Part shown: in pieces, positions 41,346 through 50,473 of the stretch
Numbering within the stretch: position 1 is the first letter of the stretch
Layout of the letters: each line of letters starts with the position of its first letter
DNA from: Odontocerum albicorne
Lineage: Eukaryota > Arthropoda > Insecta > Trichoptera > Odontoceridae
Reading direction: 5' to 3'
Assembly (NCBI GenBank): GCA_949825065.1
Contig: OX463865.1
Location: 20,879,115-20,943,114 of the forward strand
DNA: 64,000 nucleotides
Made by a program: the position numbers and the translations under genes
The notes under the pieces: model-generated
The model's input: the letters and a program-made list of their open reading frames with translations, nothing else
Told to the model about the DNA's origin: nothing
Databases searched by the model: none

Positions 41346-41770
41346 CTGAAAAATAAGAAAGAAAATTAGAACAAAAATATATAAAGTTGCGAAACATCAA
41401 AAAAGCAACTAAATAATATTAATTTGAATTTAAATGATATAATTTGAATTTAAATGAAAATCAATCGACAAATCACAAATCCACCGCCAATTGCATTGAA
41501 AAATAAGGGAAAGAAAAACTGTTAAAAAACGAAATGAAAGAATCCGAAACGTCGAAAATGCAATGTCACATAACCTGATAATGAAAATTGTTTAGTTTGC
41601 GTGTGTCGCTGCAGGGGGCGCTCCCATTATTTCGTCTGTTTTATGTACTTTTTTATATACAACCACAATGCAACCTTTTGTCAAAATTTCAAAGCAATCG
41701 GTGAAGAACTTTCAGAGATTAGAGATTTTCTATTAACGAACAATTACATTTTTATTTATATACTCGTAGA
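41056..41770 (-). mobile_element. Non-autonomous Helitron (about 715 bp)
   Basis: On the minus strand the 5' end is TCTACGAGTATATAAATAAA at 41770. The 3' end has the hairpin GCCAC-AGCAACGC-GTGGC, nine bases, then CTAG at 41056. The flanking bases are A (5') and T (3'), as expected for Helitron insertion between A and T. TC start, 3' hairpin and CTRR end are the defining Helitron features. Confidence 0.8.
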
Positions 41771-43344
41771 TTGCATCGATGCTGTCACATTCACAGCGCA
41801 TCATTGCGTGTATTGCATTATTTACCTTTATATTCAACAATACAACCCGATAATCTGGCGACATTTTCTTTCTATTAACCAGAAGTTGTTAAAAAATAGC
41901 TACAACACTTTGAGAAGCACGAGGTAACCTCCAAACAGTTTCCGCTAACTAGTTCTGGCCATCTAGTATCCTCTTTAACTCCCTTTTTTCGCTCGAGTCC
42001 TGCCTTAATTGCTTTCTCGATGTCCTTAATTTCAATCGGGCCACTGTGCCGGTCCTATTGTCGCCCGTGTCGCCAGGGTCCTTAGAGGTTTTAATTAGAA
42101 ATACACGTGAATTTCGGGCGTCGAGGATAAAAAGGATTTTCGAATATTTGATTGTTTTTTCCGCACTGTTTTTAATGACGGAGTTCGGATACTCAAGCGG
42201 CGGTGGCTCCCAATCTTTTCATGTTCATTTTTTTCATTTGTTTTAAAAAAAAAAAATATTTTCCGCTTTGCTCGAATTTTTCCTGTTAACCCTTCCTTCC
42301 CTGTGATGTGTTACTAGTACACATTGCTTCTTAACACTTTAATATCTCTATAAATATAATAAATACTGGGCTCAGATTTTAGGTATTCCTCCGTGATACA
42401 TTTACGCATTGAATGAAAAAAATAATATAAATTATAATTAGCACTTATCGGCCACATCAGAGGTATTTTGTGAGAATCGGATATAAATTCACCGATACAA
42501 TCAAACGTGTGACGTAGGGGTATTCATTCTAAAAACCGCTGTGGATGAGGAAGCGACGCTATTCACGTCTCACTCTATTTCGGTATATGGGAACGCAAGA
42601 AATAGAATCTCAGTTCGCAGTTGTTTCTTCCTTCGAGGTATAACATACCATACACAGTGTTAGTGTTCCGAGTCCCGTCTCAGTAGCTTACGGGCATCCA
42701 TACGAGGTGGTCTCTGTGCCCGTTTTGTGAACGTTGGCCGATGTTTTTTTCATGTTTTCAGCAATAAAATTTCAATTATCATTTTTGACTTCAAATTTAA
42801 TTAATTTAAGCGATTGGCTATGAATATTCTTATTCTTCCGATTTTAAATCGCTCATTTTTACATGTATATTGATGTGTATTGAATACGCAGCACCGGAAC
42901 GCACGATTTTTTTAGCATCGGAAGGGAAAGGTTAAATAAAGTGGGTTTGATGTTGGAATCGTATCAGTTAAGATTATTGTGTGCTGCTTGGCGGTGCCCG
43001 GGATATACGAGTATCCACAGCGTCACCCATCTTGGTATTGTTTATTACATGACTTCTAACCACATTCCACTCCGTATAGTTGAACCATGAACTCTATTAG
43101 ATATTTACGGTCTCCCATATCTTATTCTCTCTCTTCCTCTTCGCCCAGCAACGTGTGGGTGTAGAGGATGTATGCTCTTTGGTATTCTTCCGACACTCGC
43201 TCGTTTTTATCAGTCATGTTTATTTTACTGCTTTACTTGGGGTATTTTCCTTGAATGTTTTATTAAGGGTGTGCGCACATTTTTCACGCATTATTTGATA
43301 CGTTCGGAATTATTTGACAAGATCGGAAATTTGAAACAAAATGT
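41771..43344. other. Unannotated region
   Basis: About 1.6 kb contain no recognisable element. The stretch 41930-42120 (with GAGTCCTGCCTTAATTGC and GCCCGTGTCGCCAGGGTC) and 42530-42740 are less AT-rich and unrepeated, and are candidates for single-copy host sequence. Confidence 0.3.
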
Positions 43345-43500
43345 AGAATGACTAACTTCGTAGCTTAGTTGGTAAGTGGCGTGCCGACAAACCCGGGGTT
43401 CCCGGGTACGATTAGCTACGAGTAGGTACATTGCAATTGAATAGAAAGTGGTCTGGTTTCTAAAGAGAACCAATTTTCTCCACTTTTGTTTATATTTTGT
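43345..43500 (+). mobile_element. SINE-Q copy
   Basis: CTTCGTAGCTTAGTTGGTAA (A box) and GGTTCCCGGGTACGATTAGC (B-box region), then GTGGTCTGGTTTCTAAAGAG. The terminal tail is lost. Confidence 0.55.
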
Positions 43501-43576
43501 GTTAAAAAAATAGAAAGTGACGTTGAATTACTGAATGTATAATAAAACGCAAAATACTTAAAATGAGTGATAAGAG

Positions 43577-44108
43577 TACATGTCGTCTTACCACTGGATA
43601 AATAAGGCTTTCACCTCATCTTCAGGGGAGCGCAAACAAGTCTTGTTTGTGCTCCCTTGAAGATGAGGTGAAAGCCTTGAAACCGGTAGGGTTATACCGT
43701 CACAAAAAAGTGGAAAAATAAATAAATAAATGACTATGTAAACTGAATACCCTTCCCGTTTTACCACTGGATATGACTACGTAAGCTGAATATCATTTTC
43801 CCGTTTTACCACTGGATATGACTATGTAAGCTGAATATCCTTTTCCCGTTTAACCACTGGATATGACTACGTAAGCTGAATATCCTTTTCCCGTTTTACC
43901 ACTGGATATGACTATGTAAGCTGAATATCCTTTTCCCGTTTTACCACTGGATATTACTATGTAAGCTGAATATCGTTTTACCGTTTTACCACTGGATATG
44001 ACTATGTAAGCTGAATACCCTTTTCCCTTTTTACTACTCGATATGACTATGTAAGTTGAAAACCCTTTTCCCGTTTTACCACTGGATATGACTATGTAAG
44101 CTGAATAT
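43577..44108 (+). repeat. 45-bp minisatellite, about 8 copies
   Basis: The unit holds ATGACTATGTAAGCTGAATA, TCCTTTTCCCG and TTTTACCACTGGAT. Eight nearly identical copies run from 43729. An isolated partial unit at 43577-43595 lies on the far side of the PH module. One CATTTT and one CGTTTTA variant occur. Confidence 0.9.
43598..43725. repeat. PH palindromic module inside a 45-bp array
   Basis: The minus arm (43636-43605) reads CTGAAGA, hairpin, CCTT and is truncated before GAAACC. The plus arm reads TTGAAGA (43657-43663), hairpin GAGG-TGAAAG-CCTT, GAAA (43679-43682), CCGGTAGGGTTATACCGTC. It is followed by AAATAAATAAATAA and by the 45-bp array, part of whose unit (TTACCACTGGATA) precedes it. 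Confidence 0.65.
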
Positions 44109-44154
44109 CATAGTGGACAGTGTGCCAGACTCATATTTCACACATAATCGTACA

Positions 44155-44215
44155 TATCACGCCGTGTCCCTTGCGGGGCAGGCAGGTAGGAAACTCATGT
44201 TCCGCATCCATATAT
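44155..44215 (-). mobile_element. LINE-T 3' terminal fragment
   Basis: TATCACGCCGTGTCCCTTGC and GGGGCAGGCAGGTAGGAAAC represent the inverted LINE-T terminal block. Confidence 0.55.
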
Positions 44216-44271
44216 AAGAGATGGTATAAAATAAAAATAATGCTAATTTAACAGAAAAATAACATATCATT

Positions 44272-44305
44272 AATTTGTCCTCTTTTTCTTTCCAGGTAAG
44301 TGTTA
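44272..44305 (+). promoter_or_regulatory. Candidate recursive splice site (CCAG|GTAAGT)
   Basis: A 23-base tract with 19 or more pyrimidines (TCCTCTTTTTCTTTCC) is followed by AG|GTAAGTGTTA, with the junction between 44295 and 44296. This is a strong acceptor fused to a perfect donor, the ratchet-point layout. No exon was identified. The motif lies between repeats, in sequence not shared with any other part of the window. Confidence 0.4.
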
Positions 44306-44534
44306 CTGACTACCATTCATCACATCTAGTGCAGTGCCTATCTTCTTCGTTAATGGGGTATGTTTTTGTGCATACACATTTTCATAAATTCCTATTATCA
44401 TAAATTTCTATACTCGACGAACATCTCAGTAAATATTACCTCCAATAGTGTAGTTTTATCCCGACTGCTATCATAATATTCTTGACTAGATACACTTTCA
44501 GATTTCGTTACGTGTATTATATATTTGTTCAACT

Positions 44535-45183
44535 TATTGGCTGTGAAATGCGTGGCTTGCGAAGAATGTCTGGTAGTACATTGTTTGATGGAGTAACCAA
44601 TGGCCGAATTAGGGATAAGTGTTTGTTCGAGTCGAGTGTTATAAGAAGAAGAATTAAGAAAGGATTGTTAAGATGGTTTGGATATATCGATACAGTGTGT
44701 TCTAAAGACTAACAAAAGAAATATATATTTCTTGAATAGATGACGTGGGAGGAAGAGGTAGATCGAGAATAGAAAGGAAATATATAATTGGAGAAATTTT
44801 ATCTGGGGAAAGAGTATGTATGACGAGATGTATGAGTGTAACTGGATGTTTGTGTGGATATCTGTCATCTCTGGTTACTCTTAAAAGGACATGCATGGTG
44901 GTATGCATCTATATCAAGTAACCCTGTGGAACGCCGTTCGATTTTAATTTCTTCTTCAAACAAATGAACTCGAAAAACTTACAAAAAAATGCCTGGAATG
45001 AATGGCGTTCGAAGAAGATGTTGATGGAGGAAAAATGGAACGGTATAATTGGAGAATTTTTGACAGATAAAAGAGCGTGAATTACGGGATGTACGAGTAT
45101 CGCAAGTTTGGAAAAGAAAGTGTGAAGATTTGTCCTTTTTGCCTTCTTCAGAAGGGGCATAACATGATGGTATGCATGTATAT
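44535..45183 (+). pseudogene. LINE-T-like C-terminus with tandem 3' ends
   Basis: Plus strand: EMRGLRRMSGSTLFDGVTN, RRRIKKGLLRWFGYID, then RGRSRIERKYIIGEILSGER and MTRCMSVTGCLCGYLSSLVT, ending GGCATGG-like GGTATGCATCTATAT. A second unit follows after AAGTAACCCTGTGGAACGCC, with GATGTTGATGGAGGAAAAAT, AATTGGAGAATTTTTGACAG and the end GGCATAACATGATGGTATGC. It is a subfamily distinct from the other LINE-T copies. Confidence 0.65.
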
Positions 45184-45185
45184 TA

Positions 45186-46466
45186 GGTCCTTACATATGA
45201 AATTGGCGTTTTGTTTGGGAGGAACATAAAGTTGATTTTTTTTTAATATAATATATTTATTTAATCAAAGTATGTACCATTGCTATCTATGCACTTTTGC
45301 CATCTCATAGGTAGTTCATCGATCCCTTTACTAAAAAAACCATTCGGACGGGAATCAATAAAATCTTTGAAGTCGGTTTGGACTGCCCCATCGGAGTTGA
45401 ATTTTTTCCCTTGCAAGAAGTTATCCAAATTTCGAAAAAAATAGTAATCTGTCGGGGCAAGGTCCGGAGAGTACGGTGGATGTCTTAGACATTCCAATTG
45501 AAGCTCTTCTAATTTGGTAGCCGTCTGTTGTGCAGTGTGTGGTCTAGCGTTATCATGAAGCAGCAGTGGCCTAGAGCGATTAACCAGCCTCGGTTGTTTA
45601 GCAGCTAGCTTTTCCATCATGGTTTGCAGTTGCTGACAATAGACATCTGCCGTAATCGTCTGGCCAGATTTAAGAAAGCTGTAGTGAACGACACCAGCAC
45701 TAGTCCACCAAACGCTCACAAGTAACTTTTTTGGAGTCAATTTTCGCTTGGGGCATGGTTTGGCTGGTTCGGCAGGGTTCAGCCATTGCGATGAGCGCTT
45801 CCGATTATCATACAGGATCCACTTTTCATCACAGGTAATGATTCGATTCAAAATCCCTTCATTATTGTGCCGGTTGAGTAATGCAACGCAGCAGTCAACG
45901 CGCGTTTGTTGATTTGCTTCACTCAATTCGTGAGGTACCCACCTTTCAAGCTTTTTCACCTTCCCAATTTGCTTCAAGTGGATTAAAACAGTTTTATCAC
46001 TAACACCGCAGCCTGCAGCTAACTCGGACGTGGTTTGCGATGGATCCGCTTCCACAATAGCCTTCAATTCTTCATTATCAACTTTGGTCTCCGGCCGTCC
46101 ACGGGGCTTATTCTGCAGGTCGAAATTTCCAGAACGAAAACGTTGGAACCAAAAACGCACTGTGTTTTCTTTTGCGGCACCGTCGCCATACACATCATTA
46201 ATCCTTCGAGCCGTTTCTGCAGCACTGGTGCCACGGTGGAACTCGTACTCGTAAATAACGCGATATTTCAAGTTTTCCATTTTGTAAACTGAGTGACGCA
46301 AAGAAAAAAAACAATTGAGGAAAAAACAAATGAATTATAATTTTCGAAACACAAATACTTGAGTAAATAGCTGTATAAATTTTAATTTGGAATTCCTAAC
46401 CAAAGAGAAGATATTTGAGATCAAAGTTGCCAGTACGGCAAAACGCCAATTTCATATGTAAGGACC
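45186..46466 (-). mobile_element. mariner 5 (cecropia-type), complete, 1281 bp
   Basis: Perfect 28-bp terminal repeats begin GGTCCTTACATATGAAATTG and continue to GCGTTTTG. TA flanks at 45184-45185 and 46467-46468. The uninterrupted 346-codon transposase lies between them. The flank restores GTATAT-TA-ATATTAAGTAACC. All visible parts needed for autonomy are present. Confidence 0.95.
45261..46301 (-). CDS. mariner transposase, intact DD34D
   Basis: The enzyme cuts the element ends and inserts them at TA. Domains in order: helix-turn-helix 1 (about 15-60, with NTVRFWFQRFRSGNFDLQN), helix-turn-helix 2 (85-115), linker WVPHEL (121-126), then the RNase H-like domain with Asp158 (CDEKWILYD), Asp250 (LLHDNARPHTA) and Asp285 (YSPDLAPTDYYFF). 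Asp250 and Asp285 are separated by 34 residues. The length of 346 matches the family; Met8 (position 46280, MENLKYRV) is the more likely start. It resembles the cecropia subfamily. It lies between perfect terminal repeats, so it may be active. No promoter was identified. Confidence 0.92.
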   Translation of the reverse strand: MRHSVYKMENLKYRVIYEYEFHRGTSAAETARRINDVYGDGAAKENTVRFWFQRFRSGNFDLQNKPRGRPETKVDNEELKAIVEADPSQTTSELAAGCGVSDKTVLIHLKQIGKVKKLERWVPHELSEANQQTRVDCCVALLNRHNNEGILNRIITCDEKWILYDNRKRSSQWLNPAEPAKPCPKRKLTPKKLLVSVWWTSAGVVHYSFLKSGQTITADVYCQQLQTMMEKLAAKQPRLVNRSRPLLLHDNARPHTAQQTATKLEELQLECLRHPPYSPDLAPTDYYFFRNLDNFLQGKKFNSDGAVQTDFKDFIDSRPNGFFSKGIDELPMRWQKCIDSNGTYFD

Positions 46467-46468
46467 TA

Positions 46469-47345
46469 ATATTAAGTAACCCTGTGGAACGCCGTTCTAT
46501 GTATATTTTTCTACAAAAACTTGGCTATAATAGTTGTCTGAATATTTTCTCTACTGTTACAGTAACACAATTCCAACGTAAGTATTTCAGGTATTACTTA
46601 CTGTATTCTGATCACGACTTGCACAGGCCCTCCCGGTCCTCCCTCCCACCTAAGGGTCGAGCGGTCGCGCCTTTCCCTCTGCCCGGTATTCACAGCATGC
46701 GATTGGCAATCGTTTGTTATATTTTTATAATATTATTGTTTTAGTATACGATTAACCCGTACCATGCACTGTTTAGGAATGTTTTCGTAACGTTTCAGAA
46801 CTGTTTTAAACCTGTTATTATAAAACGGCGCTTAAAAACAAACAACCGAAAAATGTTTTCTCAAAAAATAAATGCCATTATGTTATTATTATAACATACA
46901 ATCACTGCTAAATGCGCTACGCACTACAATATTACAGCAACTATTAGAGGGGTTAACTGCTTACTACTCCTATAAACACATTTTATGTCAATTTCTTAAA
47001 TAAAATACCGCATTAAACACATTAATATTGCCCCGACACACCAACTGACATCTGAATGTCGAACCATAAATTTTCACTATCGACTTTTTTTTTATTCAAC
47101 ACTAGATCGGAACAGAAACAGTCTCAACTGTAAAATGAAATTATTACAGCGGGTGCATAATTTTCTCAACAAATGTAAAAAAAGTACATCTGTTATTAAA
47201 AATCTGAACTGTCTAAATTATTATCAACAATAGAGTGCTATTTGGGGGATTTCTGTAAATTTTCAAGTTTTCTCACTTCGGACGACTTTTAGAGCATCAC
47301 CGATAGATCTCGGTAATTGTATTTATACTTTGTATTACGCTTTCG
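46469..47345. other. Unannotated part of the duplicated segment
   Basis: The first 30 bases (AAGTAACCCTGTGGAACGCC) continue the LINE-like flank seen at 44916. The rest, including a GC-richer patch at 46615-46700, is not identifiable. The same sequence recurs at 51682-52558. Confidence 0.35.
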
Positions 47346-47349
47346 TTGT

Positions 47350-47545
47350 TAACAGTTAAACCTGGCGGGATTATTGAAATGTGACAATCTCTTACAATCA
47401 ACCAGAATTATTTTAAAGAGGGTTGAAGTAAAAATAGGTCAGGTACCCTCATTTATGATAAATAGATACCAAAAGGGATCGAACCTTCATCCTCTCGTAC
47501 GAGCAGGTCGCCTCTTTCGGATAATCTTGAAACATGAGTATCTTC
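47350..47545 (-). mobile_element. SINE-Q copy, inverted
   Basis: Minus strand: AGGCGACCTGCTCGTACGAG, GATGAAGGTTCGATCCCTTT (B box), CTATTTTTACTTCAACCCTC and GGTTGATTGTAAGAGATTGT, then CCCGCCAGG. Its duplicate lies at 52563-52758. Confidence 0.6.
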
Positions 47546-47644
47546 AAGTTTTGACTAGTTAAAATGCAATCGTTTTCTCGCAATCAACGCACAGGTAGGA
47601 TACACCAGCTTATATTTCCAGACCAGATTGTCTACGTATATTTC

Positions 47645-47830
47645 TTGATGCCCTCCGTGGCCTAGTTGATATGGCACCTGTTTTCTAACACCGGGGGTTG
47701 TTGGTTTGATTTCCGTTGGTATCCAAATTTTAAAATATGTTCTTGTCAGGTTTTCACTTCTGACCTATTCTGAACAATTGGTAGAGATTATCACATTGCA
47801 ATCAACTCGCCAGTGTATATTAAAAACAAC
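47645..47830 (+). mobile_element. SINE-Q copy
   Basis: CCTCCGTGGCCTAGTTGATA (A box), GGTTGTTGGTTTGATTTCCG (B box), TTGTCAGGTTTTCACTTCTG, ATTGGTAGAGATTATCACAT and the CTCGCCAGTGTATATT end. Its duplicate lies at 52858-53043. Confidence 0.65.
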
Positions 47831-48004
47831 GAAAGTGTAGAACAATTGCTTCTTCTTTGGTCCAGTATTCACAATTTTCGGGCCTTAAAGTAATGTGAAC
47901 TTATGAAAGTATGTAATATTCTAACAGCAATTTACCAAGAACCTTAATCCTTAAAAGTTATGTGTTAAAAAAGGGGGTTTGAACATGGCGGGAGCGGACA
48001 TATT

Positions 48005-48310
48005 TTCTTCTTCCTGGCACTGCCCCAACTCATTGCCTAGTTAGGCTGTTGGGGTCAGCTCTTCTCGTTATCAGGCTGTATATTCTTCGGTTCTGGGTGT
48101 CGCTTTCATCTAGGCCGTTTCTCTGCAGGACTTTGGAGCATTGAGTTATCCAGGAGTTCTTTGGTCTTCCTCTGGATGGCTGTCGAGTAAGATCCACAGA
48201 CATTGCCTGATTTATCGTATGGTCTGGTGGTCTCCGTCTTATGTGCCCGTACCATCTCAGCATTCGCTCTTCTCGCTTACTATTAGGCGGGAGCGATAGA
48301 TGCATACCAG
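48005..48310 (-). pseudogene. LINE C-terminal fragment (RWYGHI type)
   Basis: The 91-codon minus frame reads MLRWYGHIRRRPPDHTINQA, LTRQPSRGRPKNSWITQCSK and RRIYSLITRRADPN. It is related to 37545-37860. The DNA begins within the family's 3' end (GGGGCAGTGCCAGG). It is preserved in both duplicated units. Confidence 0.75.
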
Positions 48311-48494
48311 AATTGAATGATGTGGAGATAAGTTCTTTCTACCTATCCTGACATGAATAAATGGATAAATGCATATTACCAAAGGACGAATATAATATAA
48401 GGCACAATACAAAGTGAGGTATCAAAACAAATGACCTTATTGGTACTACAAAAGATGACTACCATATATAACCCAATTAGCGATATGCATATAT

Positions 48495-48620
48495 TGTTCT
48501 CTAAGCAGCTTCAGTACTTGAAGCTAGTCTCCATTGGATCCCTGATAACTAGCAACAGTTCTTCACCATTTGGCTTGATCTATTGCTATTTGCTTCCAGC
48601 TGTGAAATAGATTTGGCTCG
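48495..48620 (-). pseudogene. LINE C-terminal fragment
   Basis: The minus strand (AGCTGGAAGCAAATAGCAAT, AGATCAAGCCAAATGGTGAA) resembles the 11915-12075 fragment in the ATDGAKWR region. It is short and degenerate. Confidence 0.35.
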
Positions 48621-49065
48621 ATGATGATGATAATGAGTTAAAAGCTTAAGTGATTGAAATTTGACAAAATCAACAACGACAAACTCCCTTTGTGTTCGTC
48701 TCAAGTATTCCATCAATGTTCTTCTTTGTTGGGATCATTCAGTAAACAGATATAATCTCATTATTTCTGTTGTTCCCGCACCCCCGAGGGGGCTGGTGCT
48801 GGTACTAAGGGGGTGGGAAGAAGCATCTAATAATATAATCATTTCACAGCGCCCTCCTCCACTCCAGACCTCCGGAGTCGGGAGGTGGCGTGTTGTGTTG
48901 ATTGTCATTACAGTTGCTATTGCTTTGTGGACAATCCCATGTAAATACAACAAATAAAAAGTAATTTTGAAATTTAATTTAGCTCTTATTATCTGAAATA
49001 TGTTTTATAAATATTTCGACAACATGCAGAAAAATAATCCTAACGTTCTATGGGTATGTTGCTAG
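48621..49065. other. Unannotated part of the duplicated segment
   Basis: Contains a GC-rich patch at 48770-48900 with CCCCGAGGGGG and CCTCCGGAG. Overlapping open frames on both strands have no family signature. Confidence 0.3.
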
Positions 49066-49069
49066 AAAA

Positions 49070-49265
49070 TATTATGGAAGGGGAGAAGTTGGTGATCACG
49101 ATTGACAGTTGAGGAAAGGCGAGCTGTAAGATGGACGGACCAAATAACAGAATCCTAATTTAACATGGACATGGTGGATAGAGATGGATGGAGACAGGTG
49201 GTGCATCGAGCTTGTGACAAAGCAGAGGATCACGATGCTCAGCATTGAGCATACAATGAAGATTT
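49070..49265 (+). pseudogene. LINE C-terminal fragment (RWTDQIT type)
   Basis: The plus strand reads RLTVEERRAVRWTDQITES, then MDMVDRDGWRQVVHRACDKA and EDHDAQH. This matches the RPxRRWxDQI...A.DRxxWRxLV LINE ending. The copy at 54283-54480 differs by a 2-bp insertion that shifts the frame. Confidence 0.6.
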
Positions 49266-49396
49266 TTTTTGGATTTGGCTCTCGCCGATTTTTGAAGTGG
49301 CCGACTATATTCCGAAACCGCTAAAACTTAAAATTTGGTGGAGTTTTAATTTGCAAGAGACGCGTTTCAGCTGCAAGAAATATACATAGATCTGTA

Positions 49397-50376
49397 CCTA
49401 TGAAACCGGATTTTTTTATAGAAAATACACATTTATTGTATGACAATGTTAAAAACTATTTTATTCAAAGTATTGCCCATCGCTAGCTACACATTTTTCC
49501 CATCTCTCTGGCAATTTGTGGATGCCGCGCCATAAAAAACTGTTGCTCTTTTGAGGCAAACCAAGCATCGAGCCATTTTCGTACATTTTCGTAAGAAGTG
49601 AAGCGCTGCTTAGCAAGTGCGTGTCCCATCGATGCAAATAAGTAGTAATCGGATGGAGCCAAGTCTGGTGAGTAAGCCGCATGCGAAAGTATTTGCCAAC
49701 TAAACGCATCAATTGTTTCCTTGACCGGTTTTGCTGTGTGCGATGGTGCATTATCATGAAGCAAAATTACTTTGTGTTGCCTCTTTTGATATTCTGGTCG
49801 TTTTTCACGCAATGCTTCATCATTTGTTGTCGGTAGCGTTCAGTATTAACGCTTTCGCCAGGTTTTAGCAGCTCATGATAGATAACACCCTTCTGATCCC
49901 ACCAAACACAGAGCATTGTCTTCCGTCCATAGCGATTTGGCCTTGCAGTTGATGTCGCTGGTTTGCTTGGAGTTACCCATGATCTTTTACGCTTAGGATT
50001 CTCGAAATATATCCATTTTTCATCGCCAGTCACAATTCGACGGAGAAAAGATTTTCTTTTGAACCTGTCGAGCAGCATTTCGCAAGTGGTTTTTCGGTTT
50101 TCCTGCTGTAACTTTCGGTTTTCATTCAGTTCATGTGGAACCCATTTTCTCACCTTCAGGGTCTTTCCCATGGCTTTCAAACATATGGAGACGGTTTCTC
50201 GTGTCACATTTAATTGATCCGCGAGTTTTTGCATTTGAGCGTCATCCTCATCCAACAATGTTTGCAATTCGGCGTCTTCAAACTTTCTCGGTAAGCTTCG
50301 GCAAGCATTCGATGCGATTCTGCAGCAGTTTTCTTCGAATGATAACAGAAAATCAATGCTGTCCGCAAATCGTAGT
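49397..50376 (-). mobile_element. mariner 6, truncated copy in unit 1
   Basis: The left end CCTATGAAACCGG follows TA at 49395-49396. The other end is lost: similarity to the complete copy (54612-55775) stops at 50376, where the duplication junction begins. Confidence 0.9.
49461..50340 (-). pseudogene. mariner 6 transposase, broken
   Basis: Frames in order: YDLRTALIFCYHSKKTAAES, a deletion with shift, MQTLLDEDDAQMQKLADQLN, RKWVPHELNENRKLQ, VTGDEKWIYFENPKRKRSW (first Asp), a shift near 49815, KVILLHDNAPSHTAKP (second Asp), AYSPDLAPSDYYLF (third Asp), a shift near 49530, HKLPERWEKCVASDGQYFE. The layout is DD34D, but three lesions disrupt it. Val follows SW here; the other copy has Glu. Confidence 0.85.
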
Positions 50377-50419
50377 GTTTAGTTGTCCGTTGCTTGTCCG
50401 CAAATCGTAGTCCGCAAAT
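50377..50419 (+). other. Duplication junction filler, 43 bp
   Basis: Between unit 1 and unit 2 lie 43 bases not found at either original end. TCCGCAAATCG occurs at 50362, 50397 and 50411, and the last copy shares CG with the start of unit 2 at 50420. Copied filler and microhomology suggest template-switching or end-joining repair. Confidence 0.85.
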
Positions 50420-50473
50420 CGTTTTGTTTGGGAGGAACATAAAGTTGATTTTTTTTTAATATAATATATTTAT

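Larger units (their letters stand above)
45207..50376. repeat. 5.2-kb tandem duplication, unit 1
   Basis: Sequence from within the left repeat of mariner 5 to within mariner 6 is repeated at 50420-55591. Matching positions differ by 5213 bp, then 5215 bp after one 2-bp insertion near 54410. Only three substitutions (near 46831, 49386 and 49973) and this indel were seen in about 5.17 kb. Confidence 0.95.

Noticed and set aside
46030..46292. Plus-strand frames inside mariner 5 (and again at 51.2-51.5 kb)
   Set aside because: Shadows of the transposase reading frame on the opposite strand.
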